In this document: positions 23,601-30,285 of the stretch, piece by piece
How positions within the stretch are numbered: the first letter of the stretch is position 1
Layout: every line of letters starts with the position of its first letter
From: Lamellibrachia columna
Taxonomy: Eukaryota; Annelida; Polychaeta; Sabellida; Siboglinidae
Assembly: GCA_963662155.1 (NCBI GenBank)
Contig: OY759273.1
Span: forward strand, 411,001 to 475,000
Length of the DNA: 64,000 nt
Reading direction: 5' to 3'
Notes under the pieces: generated by a model
The model's database searches: none
What the model saw: the letters and a program-made list of their open reading frames with translations, nothing else
Told to the model about the DNA's origin: nothing
Program-made: the position numbers and the translations under genes

Positions 23601-23880
23601 CTAATAAATAAATGTATATGTATGATTAATAATAATCAACAATTTAATAATTTAGTAAAATATTTGTTATAGTAATAGTTTAAATGATAAAATGTATTGG
23701 TAAAATGTGAGGTATATTATTATCATGATGTGTTGTCTGCTGCAGTTTGTAGGAGGTGAGCTCGGAGGCAAGAACAAGTTTGTGAAGGTGCTCACTGCAT
23801 CATTCATGATCTTTCTCTGGGTCATCTACATCGCGCTCTCCTCCATCAAGGCCTACAATCCTGATGTGTTGCCATGGTGA
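2514..23880 (+). CDS. NCX: Na+/Ca2+ exchanger (SLC8/NCX family), 3' part of gene, 8 exons
   Basis: A plasma-membrane antiporter that exchanges Na+ for Ca2+. Exons seen: 2514-2643, 3517-3607, 4559-4631, 10824-10946, 17850-17925, 22572-22725, 23173-23348 and 23746-23880 (stop TGA 23878-23880). All introns are GT-AG. All phases agree, and the exons sum to 319 codons including the stop. In order they encode a Calx-beta (Ca2+-binding) domain resembling CBD2, the end of the cytosolic loop, and the C-terminal membrane part with the alpha-2 repeat ([33 protein letters not shown]). The family is usually about 900 residues; the N-terminal membrane half, alpha-1 and CBD1 must lie upstream of the window. 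Two things are odd. The Calx-beta loop carries the extra residues GGPGLDS, and the acidic cluster normally following the IxVKV strand is weak (KMNKDSL). The introns are inflated by repeats and LINEs. I see no break in the visible part. Confidence 0.93.
2805..3190. repeat. Minisatellite with alternating 32/34-bp units
   Basis: About ten copies of TCACAAGACAT(G/A)AGACA followed by either AAGCTCATATTGTTG or AGGTGCTCATATTGTTG, in the intron after the first visible NCX exon. The two unit types tend to alternate, suggesting a dimeric repeat. Confidence 0.85.
3235..3350 (-). mobile_element. Probable CR1-like LINE 3'-tail remnant
   Basis: A short stretch resembles the reverse complement of the 3' tails of the CR1 copies in this window. 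Compare CTGCCCTTGTCAGGTATCTG here with CCGCCCTTATCAAGTATATG at 30390-30410. It is weak and short. Confidence 0.35.
3517..3607 (+). CDS. NCX: NCX exon: Calx-beta domain, second visible part
   Basis: Acceptor TTCTTGCAG ends at 3516 and donor GTACTG starts at 3608. It reads [20 protein letters not shown] and then an AVMVTITS strand, the typical last strands of a Calx-beta fold (VxLxNPxxGAxxG, VTI). Starts in phase 0 and ends in phase 1; the split Asp codon is completed by the next exon. Confidence 0.87.
4559..4631 (+). CDS. NCX: NCX exon: linker after Calx-beta domain
   Basis: Acceptor GCCTTCAG ends at 4558, donor GTCAGT at 4632. It encodes [20 protein letters not shown] and then GQFK. The W-x-x-QF motif corresponds to the WREQF segment just before the membrane-proximal loop of NCX proteins. 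Phase 2 at the donor joins exactly to 10824. Confidence 0.82.
4685..5150. repeat. 27-bp minisatellite, left of LINE CR1-A
   Basis: About 17 units of the type ACAACAACAATACTTCACTA plus ACACTAC, period 27 bp, in the intron after the 4559 exon. The same repeat resumes at 9976 on the other side of a LINE, in the same orientation. Confidence 0.9.
5200..5780 (+). other. Three diverged ~190-bp monomers in the LINE 5' leader
   Basis: Recurring landmarks in the same order at roughly 190-bp spacing: GAATA...AAGTATTAC, GACATATATTA, GTTAAC/AGAGGCAG(GAT)TTT, CGGACTC, and GTTTAC at the end. Monomeric 5' leaders act as promoters in some LINEs; that role is inference here. Confidence 0.45.
5871..7150 (+). 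pseudogene. CR1 ORF1 remnant (zinc-finger-like and esterase domain)
   Basis: Upstream, in one frame, is a Cys-rich segment ([20 protein letters not shown]) like the zinc-finger part of CR1 ORF1, followed by a purine-rich low-complexity linker. The clear part begins at 6636 in [15 protein letters not shown] and continues with [12 protein letters not shown]. These are the GDS and GTNN blocks of the SGNH-type esterase domain in CR1 ORF1 proteins. It is broken by stops around 6953 and 7050. Confidence 0.7.
7268..7935 (+). pseudogene. CR1 ORF2 endonuclease domain
   Basis: Starts [16 protein letters not shown], then [12 protein letters not shown], then (after a stop at 7454-7456) GLVYRNPN and [13 protein letters not shown]. 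These are the LNARSI, ITESW and GDFN motifs of the apurinic-like endonuclease of CR1 elements. The internal stop and a frameshift near 7880 make it inactive. Confidence 0.8.
7888..9783 (+). pseudogene. CR1 ORF2 reverse transcriptase and C-terminal region
   Basis: Motifs in order across several frames: [67 protein letters not shown]; and the C-terminal [11 protein letters not shown] and [14 protein letters not shown]. The catalytic box is FTDD rather than FADD. The frame breaks near 8580 and again near 9260. Confidence 0.85.
9976..10548. repeat. 27-bp minisatellite, right of LINE CR1-A
   Basis: About 21 units of the same AACAATACTTCACTAATACT plus ACACAAC repeat as at 4685-5150. The sequence is open on both strands because the period is a multiple of three and the unit lacks stops; it is not a gene. 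Confidence 0.9.
10824..10946 (+). CDS. NCX: NCX exon: end of cytosolic loop and next membrane segment
   Basis: Acceptor CCTCTCCTCCAG ends at 10823; donor GTAGGT at 10947. Reads [20 protein letters not shown] and then [20 protein letters not shown]. This is the acidic stretch and the DYVMHFxxxFWKVLFAFVPP block of NCX. Phase 2 to phase 2. Its donor is the founder of the array that follows. Confidence 0.93.
10947..11475. repeat. ~21-bp minisatellite built from the NCX exon donor site
   Basis: About 25 units of GTAGGTTGTCATTCCTCCCA plus G, beginning exactly at the exon end, which itself reads TTTCATTCCTCCCAG|GTAGGTTG. Every unit repeats the last exon bases (TCCCAG) and the donor (GTAGGT, sometimes GTAAGT or GTATGT). 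Use of any downstream copy would bring an immediate in-frame TAG. The array ends in a short CA/CG-rich tract near 11480-11505. Confidence 0.9.
11520..11720. repeat. Dispersed repeat shared with 40780-40950
   Basis: The stretch from GCTTGAAATCATA through AATTAATTAATAATTCCA to CTCGATTGT matches 40812-40935 in the same orientation with scattered differences. In both places it is followed by an ATCATCTGCAAA-like sequence that resembles the CR1 reverse-transcriptase box read on the minus strand. It may be a LINE 3' flank. Confidence 0.55.
11721..17265 (-). mobile_element. CR1-like LINE (copy B), minus strand, with internal satellite
   Basis: Minus-strand reverse-transcriptase fragments: near 11870-11960 the [10 protein letters not shown] region (seen on + as ACTGATCCTTGTGGTACCCC) and, at 12389-12649, [15 protein letters not shown]. 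This copy is more diverged from A, C and D than they are from each other. It lacks the usual 3' tail. After 12838 it dissolves into a 47-bp satellite and re-emerges at 17165-17265 with the next piece of LINE sequence. Confidence 0.8.
12838..17165. repeat. 47-bp satellite (~92 copies) grown from CR1 ORF2
   Basis: Unit: TAGTTTGTAGTCTTCATCCT then TTCTGGTACACCTACAAACC then CTCCACA. Read on the minus strand it is the CR1 ORF2 segment encoding [14 protein letters not shown], single-copy at 8185-8235. Units differ mainly at CTCCACAT, CTCGACAT or CTCCACTT, and these variants recur in blocks, giving a higher-order pattern. Confidence 0.95.
17326..17577. repeat. 12-bp minisatellite ACACACATAAGT
   Basis: About 21 nearly perfect copies. 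The minus strand is open in three frames ([14 protein letters not shown]), which is an artefact of the 12-bp period. Confidence 0.95.
17850..17925 (+). CDS. NCX: NCX exon: membrane segment before alpha-2
   Basis: Acceptor TGTGTTTTAG ends at 17849, donor GTAAGT at 17926. Encodes [20 protein letters not shown] then GLVEQ, matching the YWxGWxxFxxSxxxIGxLTxxxxD membrane block of NCX. Phase 2 in, phase 0 out. Confidence 0.9.
18107..22160 (-). mobile_element. CR1-like LINE (copy C), minus strand, with internal satellite
   Basis: Read on the minus strand from 22160 down: endonuclease start ([26 protein letters not shown]), GDFN region near 21740, the [14 protein letters not shown] segment blown up into a satellite (19765-21280), reverse transcriptase ([16 protein letters not shown] near 19031-19090; PQGSALGP near 18880), and the C-terminal RDLSYE and [13 protein letters not shown] at 18210-18350. 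The catalytic box reads FADE. ORF1 and the extreme 3' tail are missing. It lies in an NCX intron, opposite to the gene. Confidence 0.9.
19765..21280. repeat. 40/38-bp satellite (~38 copies) grown from CR1 ORF2
   Basis: Unit: TAGTCTTCATCCTTTCTGGT ACGCCTATAAACCCTCCACA (40 bp), with a 38-bp form lacking one TA. It derives from the same ORF2 segment as the 47-bp satellite at 12838-17165, but the unit length, joint and consensus differ, so the two arrays arose separately. Confidence 0.95.
22175..22560. repeat. 31-bp minisatellite abutting an NCX splice acceptor
   Basis: About 12 units of CACTTGTTTTGTATTATATT plus GTATCCTGGGA. The last unit blends into the acceptor: ...CCTGCGAAACTTGTTCTCCTCAG|CTGGCC, where ACTTGTT is shared with the unit. 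The array sits where the branch site would be expected. Confidence 0.9.
22572..22725 (+). CDS. NCX: NCX exon: alpha-2 repeat
   Basis: Acceptor GTTCTCCTCAG ends at 22571, donor GTCAGT at 22726. Encodes [20 protein letters not shown] then [20 protein letters not shown] and NITG. This is the conserved ion-transport alpha-2 repeat of SLC8 exchangers, with all signature residues ([15 protein letters not shown]). It ends in phase 1. Confidence 0.96.
22985..23070 (+). mobile_element. CR1-like LINE 3'-tail fragment
   Basis: TTGGATTCTCGTTCACTTGC CATCTGG followed by GATGGCAATTTTG resembles the tail of copy A (TCCACTTGCCATCTGGAACT ... GGATGGCAATCTTG). Short and diverged. Confidence 0.5.
23173..23348 (+). 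CDS. NCX: NCX exon: end of alpha-2 and two membrane segments
   Basis: Acceptor GCTGTCTGCAG ends at 23172, donor GTCAGT at 23349. Begins [20 protein letters not shown], continues through a loop ([13 protein letters not shown]), then the hydrophobic helix [17 protein letters not shown] and RRR. Matches the family block GSNAVNVFLGIGxxW. Confidence 0.95.
23746..23880 (+). CDS. NCX: NCX terminal exon
   Basis: Acceptor TGTCTGCTGCAG ends at 23745. Encodes [20 protein letters not shown], a last membrane helix ([17 protein letters not shown]) and a short tail NPDVLPW before TGA. The GGELGG motif and the final helix are standard for NCX. Confidence 0.94.
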   Translation, partial: FVGGELGGKNKFVKVLTASFMIFLWVIYIALSSIKAYNPDVLPW

Positions 23881-24273
23881 TCAAGGCCTACCTGTTTCGT
23901 CTGACATTGCAATGGGAAAAAATGATGTTGCTATGTAGATATATATTTATATAAATATTTAAGGTTTAAACTTTCCGTTGCCCTGCTGCCTCACCAGATG
24001 GCAGGTGAACCAGCCGGGAGCAAGGATGTCACCTTTTCATGCAGTTTCTGGGTCAATCCTTCCTGGATATGTCTGTTAAAACTGATCTATTGCACAGTGT
24101 TTATGAGCAACTTATGACGATATGGATGTAGTACATGCAAGTCCCATGACTTTTTTTAATGAATGAATGAATGTGTATTCAACAACAAAAACAACAACAA
24201 CAGCTGCTGCTGAAGGGACATAGCTGAAGTCATACAACTTATAAGGTGCTGTGCCCTTCTCAAACTAAATAAA
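23881..24273 (+). other. Likely NCX 3' UTR with poly(A) signal candidate
   Basis: Non-coding sequence after the stop. The first plausible AATAAA followed by an A-rich run is at 24268-24273; other AT-rich candidates follow, so the true end is uncertain. From 24274 to 24860 I see only AT-rich non-coding sequence. Confidence 0.4.
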
Positions 24274-24861
24274 TACAATACAAGTAAAATATAAAGTACA
24301 AAATAGCATTTTCAATTCACTTATAGATTTATTACAGTGGCGCTTGTGTTATTAACAATGGTTTTCATGCAAACTTTATTCTTAGAAAACAATTATATAT
24401 ATCAAATTCATTTGGCCTGTCAAGTTTCGTCAGCCTGGAATATTAAAAATACAAATGTACTCTTCATCTGTATCTCTGTCGGCGAATTACATGTGAAATG
24501 GTGTTCCTGAGTTGAATCATCTGCATCTTGGCCCAAAGAAACAAGTACGATTTGTGATTGTGAGTGACTGCCTGGATATGTATATATAGATACATACACA
24601 GACAGATGCATGTATAAATTATATGTAAATACTTTTATTTTATTGCACTGGGTGAACAATTGTCCATTTTATACAGCATGATGTCTTCAACACAAATTAT
24701 GATCCATTGCTGTGATAGGGGTCTTCAGTTGTTGGTTGTCAATTTAAGTTTTAAACTGTACCTGTTGTGAGCCCAAGGTCATGTGACACAAGAAGATAGA
24801 GGCTGAGTGAGTCAGTCAAAGTATATTTGTAAAAAATACCAACAGTTTCTTGAGAGATAAT

Positions 24862-25185
24862 CGCCATGTCAAATATTACATTCCAAGAAACCGGAATGTC
24901 GGTCCATTCAAAGTTCTTTAATAATCACCATGTCAAATATTACATTCCAAGAAACCGGAATGTCGGTCCATTCAAAGTTCTTTAATAATCACCATGTCAA
25001 ATATTACATTCCAAGAAACCGGAATGTCGGTCCATTCAAAGTTCTTTAATAATCACTATGTCAAATATTACATTCCAAGAAACTGGAATGTCGGTCCATT
25101 CAAAGTTCTTTAATAATCACCATGTCAAATATTACATTCCAAGAAACTGGAATGTCAGTCCATTCAAAGTTCTTGAATGTTGTTC
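24862..25185. repeat. 64-bp tandem repeat (5 copies) with hairpin
   Basis: Units begin CCATGTCAAATATTACATTC. Each contains ACATTCC...GGAATGT, a 7-bp inverted repeat around an 8-base loop. Confidence 0.92.
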
Positions 25186-25574
25186 ATCATTCATTCGTGC
25201 AAACAGAATTGTTACTTTCACTGTGAACCAGTATAACACTATCAAGTGTTCTTTTGTACAAATGTGTTATAGGATGTGCACGGTTAAACATTAATTTTAC
25301 AAATACATGTACATATTTCAGGTGAAACGCTACCGTCTCACTCTTTGTAAATGTGTTATTTTTCAGAAAGGAACAATTTTGCACAGATCAGAACAAATGA
25401 TCTAGTGTCCATTGAATTCACATTTTATTTATATGTTTTTGCCAATTATGTAACTATGGCAAAGATGACTATTTAAGGGTTCATTGGTGTCTGTTCTACC
25501 AGTGGTTACACAAGTAAGCTGATGTTAGATTGCAGTCCAACTTGCGGCATATTGCATCATCCTTTGGGCTGCGT

Positions 25575-25730
25575 TTATTCAGGCGGGCCATCTTTATTTT
25601 GGTGGGCTGTCTTTATTCTGGTGGGCTGTCTTTATTCCGGCGGACTGTCTTTCTTCTAGTGGGCTGTCTTTATTCTGGTGGGCTGTCTTTATTCCGGCGG
25701 GCTATCTTTATTCTGGTGGGCTGCATGTTG
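25575..25730. repeat. 19-bp minisatellite GGGCTGTCTTTATTCTGGT
   Basis: About eight copies with C/T and G/A variation (CTGGT or CCGGC ends). Confidence 0.88.
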
Positions 25731-25847
25731 GACTATTTTGTTACAAATAGGTTGGTCATATGTTGTATTCCATAATAATTTATAGGCTACTTTTGTTATT
25801 AACTCCCTGCCACACAATGAAACGTCCTTTGTTGAACACTGCATTAG

Positions 25848-26370
25848 TCATGAGCGGTAATAAGTAACTTTGTTACTGGATAGGTTTGATGCTGCGTGTC
25901 TGCTAATACGACCAGCGATTAGTCATGAGCGGTAATAAGTAACTTTGTTACTGGATAGGTTTGATGCTGCATGTCTGCTAATACGACCAGCGATTAGTCA
26001 TGAGCGGTAATAAGTAACTTTGTTACTGGATAGGTTTGATGCTTCGTGTCTGCTAATACGACCAGCGATTGTCATGAGCGGTAATAAGTAACTTTGTTAC
26101 TGGATAGGTTTGATGCTGCATGTCTGCTAATACGACCAGCGATTAGTCATGAGCGGTAATAAGTAACTTTGTTACTGGATAGGTTTGATGCTGTGTGTCT
26201 GCTAATACGACCAGCGATTGTCATGAGCGGTAATAAGTAACTTTGTTACTGGATAGGTTTGATGCTGCGTGTCTGCTAATACGACCAGCGATTGTCATGA
26301 GCGGTAATAAGTAACTTTGTTACTGGATAGGTTTGATGCTGCATGTCTGCTAATACGACCAGCGATTGCT
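25848..26370. repeat. 73/75-bp tandem repeat (7 copies) with perfect hairpin
   Basis: Each unit carries GTCATGAGCGGTAATAAGTA then ACTTTGTTACTGGATAGGTT. AGTAAC TTT GTTACT is a perfect 6-bp inverted repeat. Units differ by presence of TA at the joint (GCGATTAGTC or GCGATTGTC). Confidence 0.93.
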
Positions 26371-26671
26371 GCATGGTGCACTGTTGGAAAATTGTTTTAT
26401 CTACTATATTTTGATTACTTGAACACATTGAGACCATATAATTAATACCTTTACATGTTTTGTATGCATTAATAGTTAATAACCCATCGTCAGTGTACTA
26501 TTAATGTGAAGATAGTTTTGATGTGAACAAATACAATTTGTTTTTCCATGCAAATACAACAATAAAAATGCACACAACATTGATAAAGTTATTATTTCTT
26601 AATCTAGGTGCATAATTACGTTTTATCACATGGGTAAATGCTACTGATAATGGGTTGTCTGTGGTGATGTG

Positions 26672-27640
26672 CGCTGTCCTGCACGGTGTGGCGTCCAGTG
26701 ATAGACGCTGTCCTGCACGGTGTGACATCCAGTGATAGACGCTGTCCTGGACTGTGTGACATCCAGTGATAGACGTTGTCCTGCACGGTGTGACATCCAG
26801 TGATAGACGCTGTCCTGGACGGTGTGACATCCAGTGATAGACGCTGTCCTGGACGGTGTGACGACCAGTGATAGACGCTGTCCTGCACGGTGTGACATCC
26901 AGTGATAGACGCTGTCCTGCAAGGTGTGACATCCAGTGATAGACGCTGTCCTGGACTGTGTGACGTCCAGTGATAGACGCTGTCCTGCACGGTGTGACGT
27001 CCAGCGGTAGACGTTGTCCTGCACGGTGTGACATCCAGTGATAGACGTTGTCCTGCACGGTGTGACGTCCAGTGATAGACGTTGTCCTGCACGGTGTGAC
27101 ATCCAGTGATAGACGTCCTGCACGGTGTGACATCCAGTGATAGACGCTGTCCTGGACGGTGTGACATCCAGTGATAGACGTTGTCCTGCACGGTGTGACA
27201 TCCAGTGATAGACGCTGTCCTGCACGGTGTGACATCCAGTGATAGACGTTGTCCTGCACGGTGTGACATCCAGTGATAGACGCTGTCCTGCACGGTGTGA
27301 CATCCAGTAATAGACGCTGTCCTGCACGGTGTGACATCCAGTGATATATGCTGTCCTGCACGGTGTGACATCCAGTGATAGACGCTGTCCTGCACGGTGT
27401 GACATCCAGTGATAGACGTTGTCCTGCACGGTGTGACATCCAGTGATAGACGCTGTCCTGCACGGTGTGACATCCAGTGATAGACGTTGTCCTGCACGGT
27501 GTGACATCCAGTGATAGACGTTGTCCTGCACGGTGTGACATCCAGTAATAGACGCTGTCCTGCACGGTGTGACATCCAGTGATAGACGCTGTCCTGCACG
27601 GTGTGACATCCAGTGATAGACGTTGTCCTGCACGGTGTGA
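26672..27640. repeat. 34-bp minisatellite (~28 copies)
   Basis: Unit: GTGTGACATCCAGTGATAGA CGCTGTCCTGCACG. It is free of stops on the minus strand in all three frames, so three overlapping open frames of 330-389 codons appear. None has any sign of selection; the reading frames rotate because 34 is not a multiple of three. Confidence 0.95.
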
Positions 27641-27840
27641 AGTCAAGTGCAATAAAAATCTGTATCGCACTGTTATGCATGCACTCCGAAATAATTAAAA
27701 CGCTTGGCTATGATTGTTTTTCTGAATACCTGTAGCTAGTAAAACGCATTGAACAGTCCCAAGGACTGAATACAGCCCTATAGAAGAAATAAGAACATAC
27801 ATTTTACCTTTAGCAAGTTACCGTTTTGTTGCAATAAGTG

Positions 27841-27906
27841 TGCACTCGTTGCTTCAGAAAGTTGTATTGGGCTCGCTTAATACAACATTCTGAAGCAACA
27901 AATGCA
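27841..27906. other. 66-nt near-perfect hairpin
   Basis: Left arm 27841-27868 and right arm 27879-27906 pair over 28 bp with about four mismatches, around a 10-base loop (GGGCTCGCTT). The core, GTTGCTTCAGAA and TTCTGAAGCAAC, is perfect. Size and pairing would fit a pre-miRNA or a foldback element. No strand is preferred by the sequence alone. Confidence 0.6.
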
Positions 27907-27965
27907 TAAAACCCAGTATCGTTCAGTAAGTGTAAGATAAGATGCCTCATATTCCATTTTCCGAG

Positions 27966-28105
<140 letters not shown>

Positions 28106-28231
28106 CGGCGTTTGGACGTTTAGGCCTTGTTCAATGTAAGTAGGCCTACATATACCTGAGTGCGTATGAGAGCGCCTATATAAGCGTTCACGTGTCTGCC
28201 AGAGTGTGCGTCAACGACTTCGTGGCAGTTT

Positions 28232-28575
28232 GTTTGTTTGTGAGTACACAAGCATGTATGTGTGAGCCTGTGTTTATGTCTGTGAGTACACAAGCATGTA
28301 TGTGTGAGCCTGTGTTTATGTCTGTGAGTACACAAGCATGTATGTGTGAGCCTGTGTTTATGTCTGTGAGTACACAAGCATGTATGTGTGAGCCTGTGTT
28401 TATGTCTGTGAGTACACAAGCATGTATGTGTGAGCCTGTGTTTATGTTTGTGAGTACACAAGCATGTATGTGTGAGCCTGTGTTTATGTTTGTGAGTACA
28501 CAAGCATGTATGTGTGAGCCTGTGTTTATGTTTGTGAGTACACAAGCATGTATGTGTGAGCCTGTGCATCTCTAC
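28232..28575. repeat. 42-bp minisatellite (8 copies)
   Basis: Unit GTGAGTACACAAGCATGTAT GTGTGAGCCTGTGTTTATGT CT. The first copies have GTCT and the last ones GTTT. Open frames on both strands follow from the 42-bp period. Confidence 0.94.
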
Positions 28576-29157
28576 GTGTGTATGTGAATCTATATCCACA
28601 TGTGTCGCGTGAACCTCAGTGTGTTTGCACGAGTGCCATGTGTGTACATGAGTGTTTTGGCGTGTGTGAACGTATTTAAGTTTGCACGACATTGCATATC
28701 AGGCATGGGTTAATTCCAACTGTTAATTAAATTTAATATATTAGTTTTACTAAAAGGGGTTAATTTAATTTAATTGACAAATTCCCAAGTAACTTTCAAT
28801 TAAGTGCTCATTTAACAGTTGATATTACTGGATAGATCACAGCCAAATTATCCTCGTGTTTCCAGAATATCGAAACTCCTTGATCTTAGACCAACACGAT
28901 ATCAATAATAATTGATTTAATACGCCTTAGCGCACGCGTACACACGCACACACAATACTACAAATTGTACAGCTACGTCCGCAAAAATCGTATAGAATAT
29001 TCTAAAAAAATATAATTATACAATATTTTCTGAATTCTACACCGCTGCGTAGGCACAATCCTATATACTATTCTATGAAAATGCTACAGGTTGTTTTGCT
29101 AAGGGTTGTATTGACAATTTTTGAGCAAACAAAATAATTTCTGTCAGTTCTACTTTC

Positions 29158-29295
29158 AACTGATCATCAGTTGTGATGTTGCGCCACTATTTGCCCACTA
29201 GCGCCAAAGTGACTAGCGCTTGCATTCAGAGAGTAGATTCCATTGTAACGGAACCCGGATGTATACCCAGCCTTTGGGCTTACATCCGGGGACTT
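29158..29295. other. Cluster of palindromes
   Basis: CAACTGAT C ATCAGTTG at 29158-29174 is a perfect 8-bp inverted repeat. Further on, CCCGGATGTA and TACATCCGGG (about 29254-29291) form a 10-bp stem, with CCCA and TGGG pairing inside it. Function unknown. Confidence 0.55.
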
Positions 29296-29400
29296 TCATT
29301 ATAACTTGGCAGTTGTTAGTAACATTTTATAAATGTCTACAATGTATGCGAGACAATTATATATTTGACTTGTATTGAAACAGTTCACACAATGAAATAA

Positions 29401-29545
29401 AGCGGAATTAATATTTAACTCCACCGGCTTTCGCGTGTCGGCGCTACTGTCGAGGAGTGGAAGATCGCGTCGGCCTCGTCTCGCAGGAAAGGGCCCAAAG
29501 ACAGCTATTGCCTCTCCGTCAACCGACGGTCCAGCAATCGGCAAC
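29401..29545 (-). other. GC-rich island with open minus-strand frame
   Basis: A locally GC-rich stretch in AT-rich surroundings. The minus strand is open and reads GEAIAVFGPFPARRGRRDLP and LLDSSADTRKPVE with GC-rich third positions. I recognise no domain. It could be an exon, a mobile-element piece or chance. Confidence 0.25.
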
Positions 29546-29639
29546 AACTCAACAAACTAAACTAAATAAATTGAACTGAAATATTGCGCCAACATCAATC
29601 AGTCTAATAAACAACAAATTATCTAGAAAAATTAGTGAA

Positions 29640-30285
29640 ATGATGTGAAAATGGAAGATGTCATTTAATTTTGGAAAATGTAGCCTAAATGCTTAAACAC
29701 AGGGAACTTGGATGAAAATATAAAATGGGAGATACTGTGCTGTGCTGATACGAAAGTGTCCGAGCAGTGCAGTAGTGCACCTTCAAGGGGTAATCAATTA
29801 GATGTGTAATCAAATTAGATACATTTCCTTATATAACATATAAGAAAATATAGCTAATTATACCTCTGTGTGAATGATAATGATGAACTTCAATAAGCCT
29901 ATATCCCCAGGAACCGGAGGTCAGTGCCCAACAAATCAGAATCATTCAATAGTTGAGATACTTTTGTTACAACTGGCGCCTAAGAAAATGTGGGTTAACA
30001 ACCCTAGATACAAGGAGGTTGAGAGGAGATCAAACTGAAGTTTTTAAGATATTGAATGGGTATGAAAATGTCGATAGAAATATCTTTCGTATCTCTTAAG
30101 AAAGATAGAAGAACTAGGACACGAAGTGACGTTAGTGAATGAACAGTGTAGATTATAATATCATATAAGAAAATACTCATCATCACCGAAATAAATGAAC
30201 GGAACAAATTGTCTACATATTTTGTAAATGTTAGCAGCGTGAATATGTTTAAAAACAAAATTAACAAATATATCAGAAAAAGATT
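29640..30285 (+). mobile_element. CR1-like LINE (copy E), 3' part, strongly decayed
   Basis: Plus-strand homology to the ORF2 C-terminus of copy A, e.g. TTTTGGAAAATGTAG (for the NFGKCK region), AGGAGGTTGAGAGGAGATCA and ATGAAAATGTCGATAGAAAT. It runs into AGCAGCGTGAATATGTTTAA near its end and meets copy D tail to tail. Confidence 0.75.

Noticed and set aside
26501..27680. Three overlapping minus-strand open frames of 330-389 codons
   Set aside because: The 34-bp repeat has no stop in any minus frame, so all three stay open; not a gene.
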